Part shown: positions 1-7,214 of the stretch, piece after piece
Layout: every line of letters begins with the position of its first letter
Numbering within the stretch: position 1 is the first letter of the stretch
DNA from: CAZIAK01 sp964537035
GTDB lineage: Bacteria; Planctomycetota; B15-G4
Direction of reading: 5' to 3'
Length of the DNA stretch: 27,140 nucleotides
Assembly: GCA_964537035.1 (NCBI GenBank)
Contig: CAZIAK010000056.1
Location: forward strand, 1 to 27,140
Made by a program: the position numbers and the translations under genes
The notes under the pieces: generated by a model
Told to the model about the DNA's origin: nothing
Seen by the model: the letters and a program-made list of their open reading frames with translations, nothing else
The model's database searches: none

Positions 1-101
1 CGGTCAGCCGGTCAGCCGGTCAGCCGGTCAGCCGGTCAGCCGGTCAGCCGGTCAGGCCCGTCAGGCCCGTCAGGCCCGTCAGGCCCGTCAGGCCCGTCAG
101 G
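1..101. repeat. Tandem repeat array with 8-bp then 9-bp units
   Basis: Seven 8-bp units (six CGGTCAGC and one CGGTCAGG) fill 1-56. Five 9-bp units (CCCGTCAGG) then fill 57-101. Both unit types share the GTCAG core. The array begins at the window edge, so its full length is unknown. It ends 11 bp before the stop codon of the Fur gene, so it is intergenic and lies downstream of the purD-fur operon. A unit of 8 bp keeps no reading frame, which argues against a coding role. It looks like a slippage-prone array. Confidence 0.9.
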
Positions 102-112
102 CCCTGTGGCCC

Positions 113-757
113 TCAGCCCCCTTGGGCGCCCACCACGTCGGTGCCGCCGTCGAGCAGCGCTGAGTCGGCGCCGCCGCGAGCCTGGGAGGAGTCGTCGCCG
201 CCGTCGGGCAGGGCCGTGCCGGCAGCCTCGTCGGCGGGGTCATCCTGGTCAGCGCTGTGGGCCTCGTTGGCCTCGCCGTCTGCGAAGCCCACATCGCTGC
301 CCGCGTCGACGCCCTTGGCCTGGCAGGCCTTGCAGGTGCCGTAGACGTTGAGCCGGTGCCAGCTGGGCTTGAAGGCGTGCCTGGCCACGGCCTCGTCTTG
401 GATCCGTTCGAGGTCGCTGTCCATGAACTCGATGATGCGGCCGCAGCTGAGGCAGATCAGATGGTCGTGATGGTCGTGTCCGAGCACATGCTCGTAGAGC
501 GTGCCCTGCTCCGTGCCCAGGTCGAGGGCCTGGATGAAGCCCCCTTCGCTGAGCAGCGACAGGGTGCGATAGACCGTGGCCCTGCTGATCTTGAGCTTGC
601 CCTGCTGATCATGCTTGCGCAGCAGGTCGTACAGATCATCGGCAGAGATGTGCTTGTGGGTGGCGTACATGGCCCGCAGGATCTCGCCTCGCTGCCGGGT
701 CAGTCGCAGACTCCGCGTCTCCAGGAACTTCTCGAACAAGCGGATGACGTCGCGCAT
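113..757 (-). CDS. Fur-family metal-dependent transcriptional regulator with acidic C-terminal tail
   Basis: Cytoplasmic metal-sensing repressor of the Fur/PerR/Zur family, 214 aa. Residues 1-85 form the winged helix (LRLTRQRGEILRAM, then the recognition helix region ISRATVYRTLSLL). The dimerisation/metal domain follows, with HDHHDH at 94-99, a CxxC at C102/C105 and a second CxxC at C142/C145; the two cysteine pairs predict a structural zinc site. Family members are usually about 140-150 aa. Residues 150-214 are an extra Asp/Glu/Gly/Ala-rich low-complexity tail. The ATG is preceded by a good AGGAG ribosome site. It begins 14 bp after the purD stop, so the two genes are probably co-transcribed. 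Whether it senses iron, zinc or peroxide cannot be decided from sequence alone. Confidence 0.93.
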   Translation of the reverse strand: MRDVIRLFEKFLETRSLRLTRQRGEILRAMYATHKHISADDLYDLLRKHDQQGKLKISRATVYRTLSLLSEGGFIQALDLGTEQGTLYEHVLGHDHHDHLICLSCGRIIEFMDSDLERIQDEAVARHAFKPSWHRLNVYGTCKACQAKGVDAGSDVGFADGEANEAHSADQDDPADEAAGTALPDGGDDSSQARGGADSALLDGGTDVVGAQGG

Positions 758-771
758 GGTCCCCTGTCTCC

Positions 772-2076
772 TCAGGTCACCGGTTCGGATGGATGGCTCT
801 GTTGAGGTAGCTCGCGCCAGCCGATGTCGCTACGACAGCGCATGCCTTCGAAGCTGATGCTCTCGATGGCCTTGTAGGCCGTGGCCCGGGCGCCCTCTAG
901 TCCGTCGCCCAGCCCGGTGACGCAGAGCACGCGCCCGCCCGCGGTCTGCACCTGGTCGCCCACCTGTTTCGTGCCTGCCTGGTAGACGAAGACGTCGTCC
1001 ATGGCCTCGGCGTCGGCGATGCCGTGGATGACATGGCCGGGGGTCGTGCTCGTAGGGTAGTCGCCGTCAGCCAGCACCACGCCGCAGGCCGTCTTGGGCA
1101 TCCAGACCAGCTCGTCCTGCTCGGCCAGGGCGCCCGTGGCGGTGGCGTGAAACAGGTTGAGCGCGTCGGTCTGCAGTCGCGGCAACAAGACCTCCATCTC
1201 GGGGTCGCCGCCGCGCACGTTGTACTCGAGCACGCAGGGCCCCTCGATGGTGAGCATGAGGCCCACGTAAAGGATGCCCTGGTAAGGCCGCCCCTCCCGA
1301 GCCATGGCGTGCACGGTGGGAATGAGAATGCGCTCCTCGATCTGCCCGTAGATGCGCGGGGTGAGCAGCTTGCTCGGCGAGAAGGCGCCCATGCCCCCGG
1401 TGTTCGGGCCCGTGTCCCCGTCGAAGGCGGCCTTGTGGTCGCGGGACGGCTCGAGCACGGCGATGGTCTCGCCGTCGACCAGAGCGATCACCGACAGCTC
1501 TTCGCCCTCGAGAAAGTCTTCGATGAGGATGCGAGCGCCCGCCCCCCCGAAGCGGTCGTTGAGCATGATGTCCCGCACCACCTGGGTGGCCTCTTGCGCG
1601 TCGTGGACGATGATCACGCCCTTGCCCGCGGCCAGGCCGTCGGCCTTGATCACCGACGGCCAGCGCTCGTGGCTCTCGACGTAGGCCAGGGCTTCGGCGG
1701 CAGCGTTGAACGACCGGGACGCCGCCGTGGGGATCCGTGCCCGGCGGCACAGATCTTTCATGAACGACTTGCTGCCCTCGAGATGGGCCGCAGCCTTGGT
1801 GGGCCCAAGGGCCGGGATGCCAGCCTCTTTCAGGGCATCGACCAGCCCTGCCACCAGGGGACCCTCGGGCCCCACCACCACCAGGCCCACGCCGTGCTCT
1901 CGAGCCAGGGCCACCTGGCCTTTGACGTCGTCGGCGGCCACGTTGTAGCACCGGGCATGGGCGGCCATGCCGGGGTTGCCCGGAGCAGCGATCAGCTGGC
2001 CCAGATCGGCGCTCGCCGACAGGGCCTTCACGAAGGCATGTTCGCGGCCACCAGAGCCGACCACCAAGACGTTCAT
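772..2076 (-). CDS. purD: Phosphoribosylamine--glycine ligase (GAR synthetase)
   Basis: Catalyses the second step of de novo purine synthesis: 5-phosphoribosylamine + glycine + ATP to glycinamide ribonucleotide. It is a cytoplasmic ATP-grasp enzyme of 434 aa, the usual family length. The N-terminus MNVLVVGSGGREHA is the classic PurD start. It is followed by APGNPGMA, VVVGPEGPLVAGLVD, the ATP-grasp segment VIKADGLAAGKGV, and the family stretch SRDHKAAFDGDTGPNTGGMGAFSP. The open frame continues upstream of 2076, but that extension lacks homology and would run into the divergent gene, so the start at 2076 is chosen; a GGAG lies about 9 nt ahead of it. It is followed after 14 bp by the Fur-family gene. 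The 48 bp between this gene and the divergent O-antigen ligase gene must hold both promoters. Confidence 0.97.
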   Translation of the reverse strand: MNVLVVGSGGREHAFVKALSASADLGQLIAAPGNPGMAAHARCYNVAADDVKGQVALAREHGVGLVVVGPEGPLVAGLVDALKEAGIPALGPTKAAAHLEGSKSFMKDLCRRARIPTAASRSFNAAAEALAYVESHERWPSVIKADGLAAGKGVIIVHDAQEATQVVRDIMLNDRFGGAGARILIEDFLEGEELSVIALVDGETIAVLEPSRDHKAAFDGDTGPNTGGMGAFSPSKLLTPRIYGQIEERILIPTVHAMAREGRPYQGILYVGLMLTIEGPCVLEYNVRGGDPEMEVLLPRLQTDALNLFHATATGALAEQDELVWMPKTACGVVLADGDYPTSTTPGHVIHGIADAEAMDDVFVYQAGTKQVGDQVQTAGGRVLCVTGLGDGLEGARATAYKAIESISFEGMRCRSDIGWRELPQQSHPSEPVT

Positions 2077-2124
2077 CTGCACACTCCAGGCTGGGACAGT
2101 CCGTAGGGTACAAACGACGCTGTC

Positions 2125-4176
2125 ATGAGTCAGCCCAGCACATGCCACCGAATCGTAGAGCGGACGGGAGCCCGGTGGTTCCTGCTGGCCCTGGTCGTCG
2201 CCGTGCCCCTCGCGCCCCTGGTGCCCCTGGCCGGAGCGACCCTGGCGACCAAACAGGTCTTGCTGCTGGCCCTGGCCGGGCTGGGGGTTGCATGGCTGCT
2301 CGTCGAGGCCCTCGCCGGGCGTGAGCAGCCCGCCCTGGGCACCCCCACCGACATCGCTCTGGGCGTGTGGTTGCTGGCCGCCCTGGCCTCGGTCGGAGGC
2401 GCCCGGGTGCCCGGCCTGGCCCACTACGACATGGGCGTCTACGTGGGCCTGGGTTGCTGTTACGTGCTGGCCATCAAGACCCTCCGCTGCCGCAGAGATG
2501 TGCTGCAGCTCTTCGGCGCCCTGCTGCTCGGAGCCCTGGTGATCTCCGTGCTGGGCCTGGCGGGCTTCCTGCGCTTTCGAGCCGACGGGGCGCCGGAGGC
2601 CAGCCGGTCGATGTACCTGAACGCGGGCCTGTTTCCCCATAGTTATCTGGCGGCCCAGTACGTGGTGCCCATTCTTGCGGGGGCCCTGGTAGCGTTCAGC
2701 GAGGCGGGGCTGACGAAGCGCATGCGCCAGGTGCTCGGCCTCTGCTTGCTGCCCCTGCTGGCCTACCTGGCCGTGACCGGCAGCCGGGGAGCGTACCTGG
2801 CAGTGGGCGCGGCTCTGTGTGTGTCAGGCCTGCTACGCGCCCTGTCCCGCAGCGATCACAGCAGTCGTCGGACGGCCCTGCAGAAGCTGGCCTCCAAGGC
2901 GCTGCTCGGCGTGGTGGTGCTGGTAGTGGTCGCCATCGCCGCCTCGCTCACCGGCTGGGGACAGGACACCGTCGGCCACGCCGTCGAGCGTGTGCTGATG
3001 TTGTTCGATCCGGACAAGAGCGACTTCAACTACTCGCGCCTGGCAGTATGGAAGGGCGCCCTGGACATGATGGCCGACCACGTGCTGCTCGGAGTGGGCA
3101 TCGGCAACTTCGACTCGGCCCTGCCCAGCTACATGGCCGCGGAGTCGACAGTCCCCCACGCACACAACCAGTTCGTGCACATCGCCGCCGAGATGGGCGC
3201 GACCGGACTGCTTGCGTTTCTCTTTCTCGCCAGGCACGCCCGCCACGCAGCGCTCAAGGGCTCGGCCTTTCTTGTGGATGACGAGCAGCGGCGCCCGTTG
3301 TTTCATGCCGCGTTGGCTGCGCTGGTCGCGTCCCTGGCCTACTTCCTGTGGGAGACGCCCATGCTGTGGGTGGAGGCCGGCAGCCTGGTGGTGATCTTGC
3401 TGGCGGTGATGACCCGGGCGGGGTGTGTGAGCCGGACGCAGAAACCGCGCGTGGCGGTGGGCATGGCGGGGCTGGGCCTGGTGGTCGGCCTGGGGTCGAC
3501 GTTCGCCCCCGCCACGGCCGGGTACCTGAAAGCCACGACCCTGGGCGCCGAGGCCGGAGAGCTGATGGACCTGGCCGCGCAGGAGCAAGGCGACGCACAG
3601 GCAGAGGTTCGCGAGGCCTTGCTCGACGAGGCCATCGCCCTGCTGGTCGAGGCGGATCAGGCCTTCCCCCACGGCAGCGACTTCTTGAGCCTGCAGGCCC
3701 AGGTGTCCCAGTCCCTGGGTCGCTACGAGGACGCTCTGGCAGTGAATGTGGAGGCCGATGCCCGGGTGCCCAACACCTACGTGTTCAACAGCGCCATCGG
3801 CTCGCTGCTCATGCGCCTCGGCCGTCCCGAGGAGGCCATCCAGCCCCTGCGCCGCGCGATCATCGCCCACCTGGGGCGGACCAGCGCGGCCACGTATGCC
3901 CGGCTGGCCCAGGCGTACCTGCTGACCGCGCGGCTGGAGGAGGCGTGGTACTGCTACTCGACGCTGATCGTGGACTTTCACTACGAGCGCGTGCAGCCCA
4001 ACGTGCTGTTCCACGGGGCCCGGGCGTTGCAGCGCCTGGACCGGAATCTCGAGTTCGCCCGGGTGATGCTGAAGAACTACGGGCGGCTCGATCCGGAGGG
4101 TGCGGCGTCGGCGCAGGTGGTCGAGTTGGTGGAGAAGGTGGAGGCGATGTTGGGGCGGCCGAAGCGCGGGGGGTGA
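2125..4176 (+). CDS. O-antigen ligase/polymerase-like membrane protein with C-terminal TPR region
   Basis: A 683-aa protein with about ten hydrophobic segments in residues 15-450, followed by a soluble TPR-like tail (about 490-680; repeats such as SLGRYEDALAVNVEADARVPN and RLGRPEEAIQPLRRAI). The motif HAHNQFVHIAAEMGATGLLA at about 345 matches the periplasmic loop signature of the Wzy_C/O-antigen ligase family (WaaL, Wzy). Members of this family polymerise, or ligate to lipid A or protein, undecaprenol-linked glycans on the outer face of the inner membrane. A fused TPR tail is common in planctomycete and deltaproteobacterial members. No clear Shine-Dalgarno site precedes the ATG. The gene stands alone with no glycosyltransferases nearby, so the glycan substrate is unknown; protein O-glycosylation is an alternative to LPS ligation. 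Confidence 0.85.
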   Translation: MSQPSTCHRIVERTGARWFLLALVVAVPLAPLVPLAGATLATKQVLLLALAGLGVAWLLVEALAGREQPALGTPTDIALGVWLLAALASVGGARVPGLAHYDMGVYVGLGCCYVLAIKTLRCRRDVLQLFGALLLGALVISVLGLAGFLRFRADGAPEASRSMYLNAGLFPHSYLAAQYVVPILAGALVAFSEAGLTKRMRQVLGLCLLPLLAYLAVTGSRGAYLAVGAALCVSGLLRALSRSDHSSRRTALQKLASKALLGVVVLVVVAIAASLTGWGQDTVGHAVERVLMLFDPDKSDFNYSRLAVWKGALDMMADHVLLGVGIGNFDSALPSYMAAESTVPHAHNQFVHIAAEMGATGLLAFLFLARHARHAALKGSAFLVDDEQRRPLFHAALAALVASLAYFLWETPMLWVEAGSLVVILLAVMTRAGCVSRTQKPRVAVGMAGLGLVVGLGSTFAPATAGYLKATTLGAEAGELMDLAAQEQGDAQAEVREALLDEAIALLVEADQAFPHGSDFLSLQAQVSQSLGRYEDALAVNVEADARVPNTYVFNSAIGSLLMRLGRPEEAIQPLRRAIIAHLGRTSAATYARLAQAYLLTARLEEAWYCYSTLIVDFHYERVQPNVLFHGARALQRLDRNLEFARVMLKNYGRLDPEGAASAQVVELVEKVEAMLGRPKRGG

Positions 4177-4336
4177 GCTGCGAGGCTGGCTCGGGTGAAG
4201 GCCTCGACGCGCGTGCGCGTGAAGGCTGAGCTGCGGGGCGCCAAGAATGGCCGGGGCCAGCTCTCTGAGCCCCCCACACAGCCCCGGAAGGCTAGGCGTT
4301 CCCTTGGGGAGGTTGGTTGGGTTCAATGACGCCGAT

Positions 4337-4413
4337 GTTCCCGTAGCTCAGTTGGATAGAGCACCGGATTTCTAATCCGGCGGTCCCAGGTTCGAGTCCT
4401 GGCGGGAACGCCA
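4337..4413 (+). tRNA. tRNA-Arg (anticodon UCU)
   Basis: Complete 77-nt cloverleaf. The acceptor stem GTTCCCG pairs with CGGGAAC. The D arm contains GCTCAGTTGGATAGAGC. The anticodon stem CCGGA/TCCGG encloses the loop TTTCTAA, giving anticodon TCT (UCU, Arg). The T arm reads CCAGGTTCGAGTCCTGG, and CCA is encoded at the 3' end. It marks the left border of the accessory region: its 3' half is copied in diverged form at 6161-6206, the usual sign of site-specific integration into a tRNA gene. Confidence 0.97.
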
Positions 4414-4597
4414 ATGCGCGTTGGGCGCTGGCGGCGCGATACGGGCGAGGATTGGGCGGTTCGGCGCGAGCCTCGCGGGAGGTGGCCGGGGCGCGACACG
4501 GGGGCGCGTGGGGCGCCAACACCGACACACACCGGCTGACACCGGCTGACACCGGCACATCATCGGTTGGAAGGGTATCCGGAGGGGTATCCGGGAC
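4368..4597 (+). repeat. Left copy of tRNA 3'-half plus flank duplication
   Basis: From the anticodon loop of tRNA-Arg onwards, this stretch aligns with 6161-6378. The first 18 bp (ATTTCTAATCCGGCGGTC) are identical, as is the later tRNA block GGTTCGAGTCCTGGCGGGAA. After the tRNA the match continues in patches (GCGATACGGGCGAG, CGGTTCG, CCTCGCGGG, GGCTGACACCGGCACATCAT). The copy ends around the doubled element GGAGGGGTATCCGG. A 10-bp unit CTGACACCGG is repeated in tandem just before the 34-bp motif at 4549. The likely reading is the left end of an element inserted at the tRNA gene. Confidence 0.75.
4549..4582. repeat. 34-bp island motif, copy 1
   Basis: A 34-bp sequence starting ACACCGGCACATCATCGG and ending AGGGTATCCGG. 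It recurs at 6331-6364 (3 differences) and 20102-20135 (1 difference). Short inverted elements ACCG/CGGT flank a 9-nt centre. Read on the minus strand, all three copies can encode a similar peptide around DTLxxDDVPV, so a decayed gene end is an alternative to a recombination or protein-binding site. Confidence 0.7.
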
Positions 4598-5081
4598 TGC
4601 AGCGATCTGCTGCCTGGCCAGGGCCACAAGATGGATGCACTGCTCCGCGACGGCACCCTTCGCGACACGCCCTCCTGGCCGAGGTGGCCCGCCCGGTGTT
4701 AGGCCCCACCTCTCGACCGAAGCCTGGGAGGCCGAGGCGGAGAGACTACGGCGCTAGCCAGACGTCGACTGCGCCCGCACCGTTCAAGCCCCCCCCGCCA
4801 AACGGGGAAGGGCTACCGCCAGTGACCGCAGCAGTTCCCCACTGAGAGAACTCGCCCGAGAGGCAACTGTTGCATAATCCGCAACTGTTCAAGAAGCGAG
4901 TCAGCGCAGGGTCAGCCGAACCCCTCGCCACCACCACCAGCCTTTCTCACCCTGACCATGGTGATCGCGGAGAGCAGCCCGGCAGAGAGACAGCTGCTCA
5001 CCCGCATTGCGCCCACCTGCTCTGAGAAGGTGAGCAAGCTGCGAGATGCCTTCCAGGGGGGCGAGAGCAGGATCTGCCGGC
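4598..5081. other. Intergenic stretch with no recognisable gene
   Basis: Open frames here on either strand have no recognisable domains and show proline/arginine-rich translations typical of shadow frames in GC-rich DNA. Apart from the duplicated tRNA flank on its left and the palindrome on its right, I see nothing in it. It is probably eroded mobile DNA between the tRNA gene and the HigBA module. Confidence 0.5.
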
Positions 5082-5106
5082 AACTTGTAAGTAGTCCTTA
5101 CAAGTT
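5082..5106. repeat. Perfect 10-bp inverted repeat
   Basis: Arms AACTTGTAAG and CTTACAAGTT are perfect complements around a 5-nt centre (TAGTC). It lies 61 bp downstream of the higA stop on the minus strand. The AT-rich arms and the lack of a following T run argue against a standard intrinsic terminator. An operator or a recombination/attachment half-site is possible. Confidence 0.7.
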
Positions 5107-5167
5107 CGTCAGCGGGAAGCGAGGCATCGAAAGCCGCGCCGCTGCACGACGAACATCACGCTCCACC

Positions 5168-5548
5168 TCACCGGCGGCGCGCAAGAGGCCGAGTCGCACG
5201 CTTGGCCCCCGGCCGCCGCCCAGGCTTGATCGGCTTCAGTTCGGCGAACGCATCGCCCAGGTCTCCAAACGAGACGCCCATTGCGAAGACTGCGCGCAGA
5301 AGGAGGTCTACCGAAACAGACCCGTCCGCAGCCTCCATCTTGGCCACTCGGGACTGGCTCGAGCCCACAAGCTTGGCCACTTGTTCCTGGGTGGCGTGGC
5401 GACGCTTGCGCGCCTCGGTGAGCAACTTGGCCAGGGCGAGGCGCACCTCGATGAGCGCAGCCTCCTCATCAGACAGGCCCAGGAACTCCTTGGCATCACC
5501 GACCTTCCAGCCAGCTTCGATCAGGCGATCCTTCTTTTGCTTCTTCAT
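5168..5548 (-). CDS. higA: HigA-type antitoxin (XRE-family helix-turn-helix)
   Basis: A 126-aa DNA-binding antitoxin. Residues 1-50 (MKKQKKDRLIEAGWKVGDAK) resemble the N-terminus of XRE antitoxins paired with Gp49-like toxins. The helix-turn-helix is at about 50-80 (RRHATQEQVAKLVGSSQSRVAKME). The C-terminal tail is very basic (KPIKPGRRPGAKRATRPLARRR). The ATG overlaps the toxin stop codon as ATGA, showing translational coupling in the toxin-first order typical of higBA. It is expected to bind and neutralise the toxin and to repress the operon from the palindrome at 5906-5929. A longer open frame continues upstream, but that part is in the wrong frame over the toxin gene. Confidence 0.88.
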   Translation of the reverse strand: MKKQKKDRLIEAGWKVGDAKEFLGLSDEEAALIEVRLALAKLLTEARKRRHATQEQVAKLVGSSQSRVAKMEAADGSVSVDLLLRAVFAMGVSFGDLGDAFAELKPIKPGRRPGAKRATRPLARRR

Positions 5549-5898
5549 GACGGAGAGTCCGGTGAGCTGAGCTGATCGTATGCCTTGAGCCGCCGGCGGC
5601 AGGCGTCGATCACTCTCTTCGGCGTGGTGCGGGTCTTCTTGGAAAAGACGTCCAGGAGAACGACGGCATCCGAGTCCAGCCTGTAGACGATGCGCCAAGT
5701 GGCACCCTCGTCTACTACGCGCAACTCGTGGCACCTCCGCCCGATGGACGGCATGGGTCGAGACTGGGGCATCGAGAGCCTCTCACCCTGTTGCAGCCGT
5801 CGGAGCAAGTAGCCAGTTTCAAGTCGTGCCTCCGCGGTGAAGGGTGGGGTCTTGATCTCTCCAGCCAACCAAACCAGCGGCTTGTCGTCGTCTCCCAT
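5545..5898 (-). CDS. higB: HigB/RelE-type toxin (phage-derived Gp49-like family)
   Basis: A 117-aa protein of the Gp49-like HigB branch of the RelE superfamily, whose members cleave mRNA at the ribosome. Family features are KPLVWLAGEIKTPPFT near the N-terminus, GYLLRRLQQGERLSMPQSRPMPSIG, then the core HELRVVDEGATWRIVYRLDSDAVVLLDVFSKKTRTTP. I place the start at MGDDDKPLVW (5898). A longer frame starts at 5925, but that would put a perfect 9-bp operator-like palindrome inside the coding region, and the extra residues MSNLTYTYA are not family-like. Neither start has a strong ribosome site. The stop overlaps higA as ATGA. Confidence 0.85.
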   Translation of the reverse strand: MGDDDKPLVWLAGEIKTPPFTAEARLETGYLLRRLQQGERLSMPQSRPMPSIGRRCHELRVVDEGATWRIVYRLDSDAVVLLDVFSKKTRTTPKRVIDACRRRLKAYDQLSSPDSPS

Positions 5899-5905
5899 GG
5901 CATAC

Positions 5906-5929
5906 GTGTATGTCAGATTCGACATACAC
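5906..5929. promoter_or_regulatory. Palindromic operator candidate of higBA
   Basis: Arms GTGTATGTC and GACATACAC are perfect inverted complements with a 6-nt centre. The site ends 7 nt before the chosen toxin start at 5898. On the minus strand a weak -10-like CATACA lies 8 nt before that ATG, and a TTGCGT lies upstream. HigA-type antitoxins repress their own operon through such palindromes, so this is the probable autoregulatory site. The assignment is inference from position and symmetry. Confidence 0.7.
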
Positions 5930-6160
5930 GCAACTCTTCTTTAGCACCGTTTCTGTGGCTTGCCAGAAGAGGCGTCCATGCCGAGCCAGGCCAGTGTGCG
6001 TCGCTCCACGGATCTCCGTCCCCGCAGTCGGAGGCTTGGCAAGCCGCCGGTGGGCAAGCTCAACGCCGACAGCTTCCGATAGGCTTCCTCTGGGACATCC
6101 AGACGTTTCGCGCTGCCCCTATCCCTTTGCCCGCTCGCACTTACACCCCACCACCACCGA
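5930..6160. other. Intergenic stretch before the tRNA fragment, no gene seen
   Basis: No recognisable gene on either strand. It should hold the upstream part of the higBA promoter on the minus strand and the junction with the tRNA-derived fragment that begins at 6161. Confidence 0.5.
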
Positions 6161-6378
6161 ATTTCTAATCCGGCGGTCGCTGGTTCGAGTCCTGGCGGGA
6201 ATGCTACTGTGCGTTGGGAGATGACGGGGCGATACGGGCGAGAAACGGCCGGTTCGCCACCAACCTCGCGGGCGGTGGTTGGTGACGCACGCGGCGGCCC
6301 GTGGATACCCCGGACCAGTACACACGGCTGACACCGGCACATCATCGGGTAGAAGGGTCTCCGGAGGGGTCTCCAGAA
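6161..6378 (+). repeat. Right copy: tRNA-Arg 3'-half fragment plus flank
   Basis: Residues 6161-6206 repeat the tRNA-Arg 3' half from the anticodon loop (18 identical bases, then two altered bases, then 20 identical bases) and end GCTA instead of GCCA. No 5' half is present, so it is not a functional tRNA. The homology runs on about 170 bp further with small indels, including the 34-bp motif copy at 6331. This fits an older attachment-site remnant left when a related element had used the same tRNA target. Confidence 0.8.
6331..6364. repeat. 34-bp island motif, copy 2
   Basis: Same start as the other copies (ACACCGGCACATCATCGG), with three base changes relative to copy 1 at 4549. As in copy 1, it is followed by a partial repeat of its own end (GGAGGGGTCTCC). 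Confidence 0.7.
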
Positions 6379-6609
6379 TCTGGCCACCCCGATGCGGGTG
6401 CTTGTCTTGTGCCGTGCACAGATCTGCCAACGATGCCTGCACCCGCGGACGCGCCATGCGTCGGAGAGAGCGCCTATGCATTGGCGCTCTCTGGCCGGCA
6501 CCGAGCCCGTCCCACCGACACACCCACGGCTTGGTCAGCCTTCCCGGTTCGCGTCGATCGGGTAGCATGCCCTGTCCTCGCGCACCCTCACGCTGAGGCG
6601 TGGCGAGGC

Positions 6610-6628
6610 GGCTCCTCCCTTCGGAGCC
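6610..6628 (+). other. Small hairpin in the 5' region of the Cys-rich lipoprotein gene
   Basis: GGCTCC and GGAGCC pair across a 7-nt loop, 33 bp ahead of the ATG at 6662. It would sit in the leader of the lipoprotein mRNA. A regulatory role is only possible, not shown. Confidence 0.3.
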
Positions 6629-6661
6629 ACTCCTGACCCCGTTCTCACTGGAACCTCCGAC

Positions 6662-6901
6662 ATGCTCCGCAAGCTTATCCCCAGCCTCGGCCTGGCCATC
6701 CTGCTCGTCACCTCCGCCTGCGCCGGTGACACCATCGCCGCCTCCGCCGACGGCCCGACCGACCTCATCACCGACCCCAGCCACTGCAGCACGGCACAGG
6801 AGTCCGACTGTTCCGCCTCCAAGAGCGAGTGCTCGGCCGAGGAGAAGAGCGCATGTGACGAGACCAAGAAGGAGTGCCCGGCCAGCAGCTCCGACGCCTG
6901 A
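6662..6901 (+). CDS. Small Cys-periodic predicted lipoprotein
   Basis: A 79-aa protein. Residues 1-20 form a signal peptide (MLRKLIPSLGLAILLVTSAC) ending in a lipobox-like TSAC, so C20 is the probable lipidated residue. The mature part is highly charged and carries five more cysteines spaced 7-8 residues apart (HC, DC, EC, AC, EC), with Ser/Glu/Lys-rich linkers that look helical. The near-heptad spacing would place cysteines on one face of a helix, which suggests metal binding or disulfide cross-linking. I do not recognise a named family. Spacing to neighbours gives no operon. A weak GGAAC lies ahead of the ATG. Confidence 0.6.
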   Translation: MLRKLIPSLGLAILLVTSACAGDTIAASADGPTDLITDPSHCSTAQESDCSASKSECSAEEKSACDETKKECPASSSDA

Positions 6902-7214
6902 TCGCACTGGACGACCGCCGACCAGACCTTCGTCGAGGCGTGCTGGTCGAACTTCAACGCGGACGCCTTGCCATGGCGCCGGTCGTGCTCCAGGCCTGGA
7001 AGAAGCTCGAGGCCATCCACAAGGACACGCTCGGCGCCATGCTCATCAAGGAGGTCCCACCACGGTGGCGAACGACCGGAAGAACCCTTCACTGACGCAG
7101 TATGGAGATGTCCATCCAAAACTGACCCACTTGATCAGCCAAGGTTGCCCCCCCTGATCCGGCACACAAGTCTCTTCGAATCGCCGGAGGGAAAAAACAA
7201 CCTACGGGCTCGGC
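6902..7214. other. Gap with possible gene remnant and IS21-like end
   Basis: Immediately downstream of the lipoprotein stop, one plus-strand frame gives a protein-like piece (MAPVVLQAWKKLEAIHKDTL, about 6972-7031) without a recognisable family. Around 7106-7125 the sequence TGTCCATCCAAAACTGACCC resembles, from memory, the terminal repeats of IS21-family elements. No transposase or matching second end is visible nearby. I regard the stretch as debris of an insertion. Confidence 0.3.

Noticed and set aside
1..101. CRISPR array
   Set aside because: Units are 8-9 bp and contiguous, with no spacers.
2077..2640. Upstream extension of the purD reading frame (about 188 extra codons)
   Set aside because: It overlaps the divergent O-antigen ligase gene antisense, has Gln/Gly/His-rich shadow composition, and the family start MNVLVVGSGGREHA lies at 2076.
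2833..4326. Long open frame antisense to the O-antigen ligase gene
   Set aside because: Composition is His/Gln/Arg-rich with no motif. It is a codon-bias shadow of the strong plus-strand gene.
4549..4582. The 34-bp motif as an integron attC site
   Set aside because: I could not find the paired RYYYAAC/GTTRRRY boxes or the long imperfect hairpin expected of attC, and no intI gene is visible.
6161..6206. A second functional tRNA gene
   Set aside because: Only the 3' half is present; there is no acceptor 5' strand or D arm, and the 3' end is GCTA instead of GCCA.
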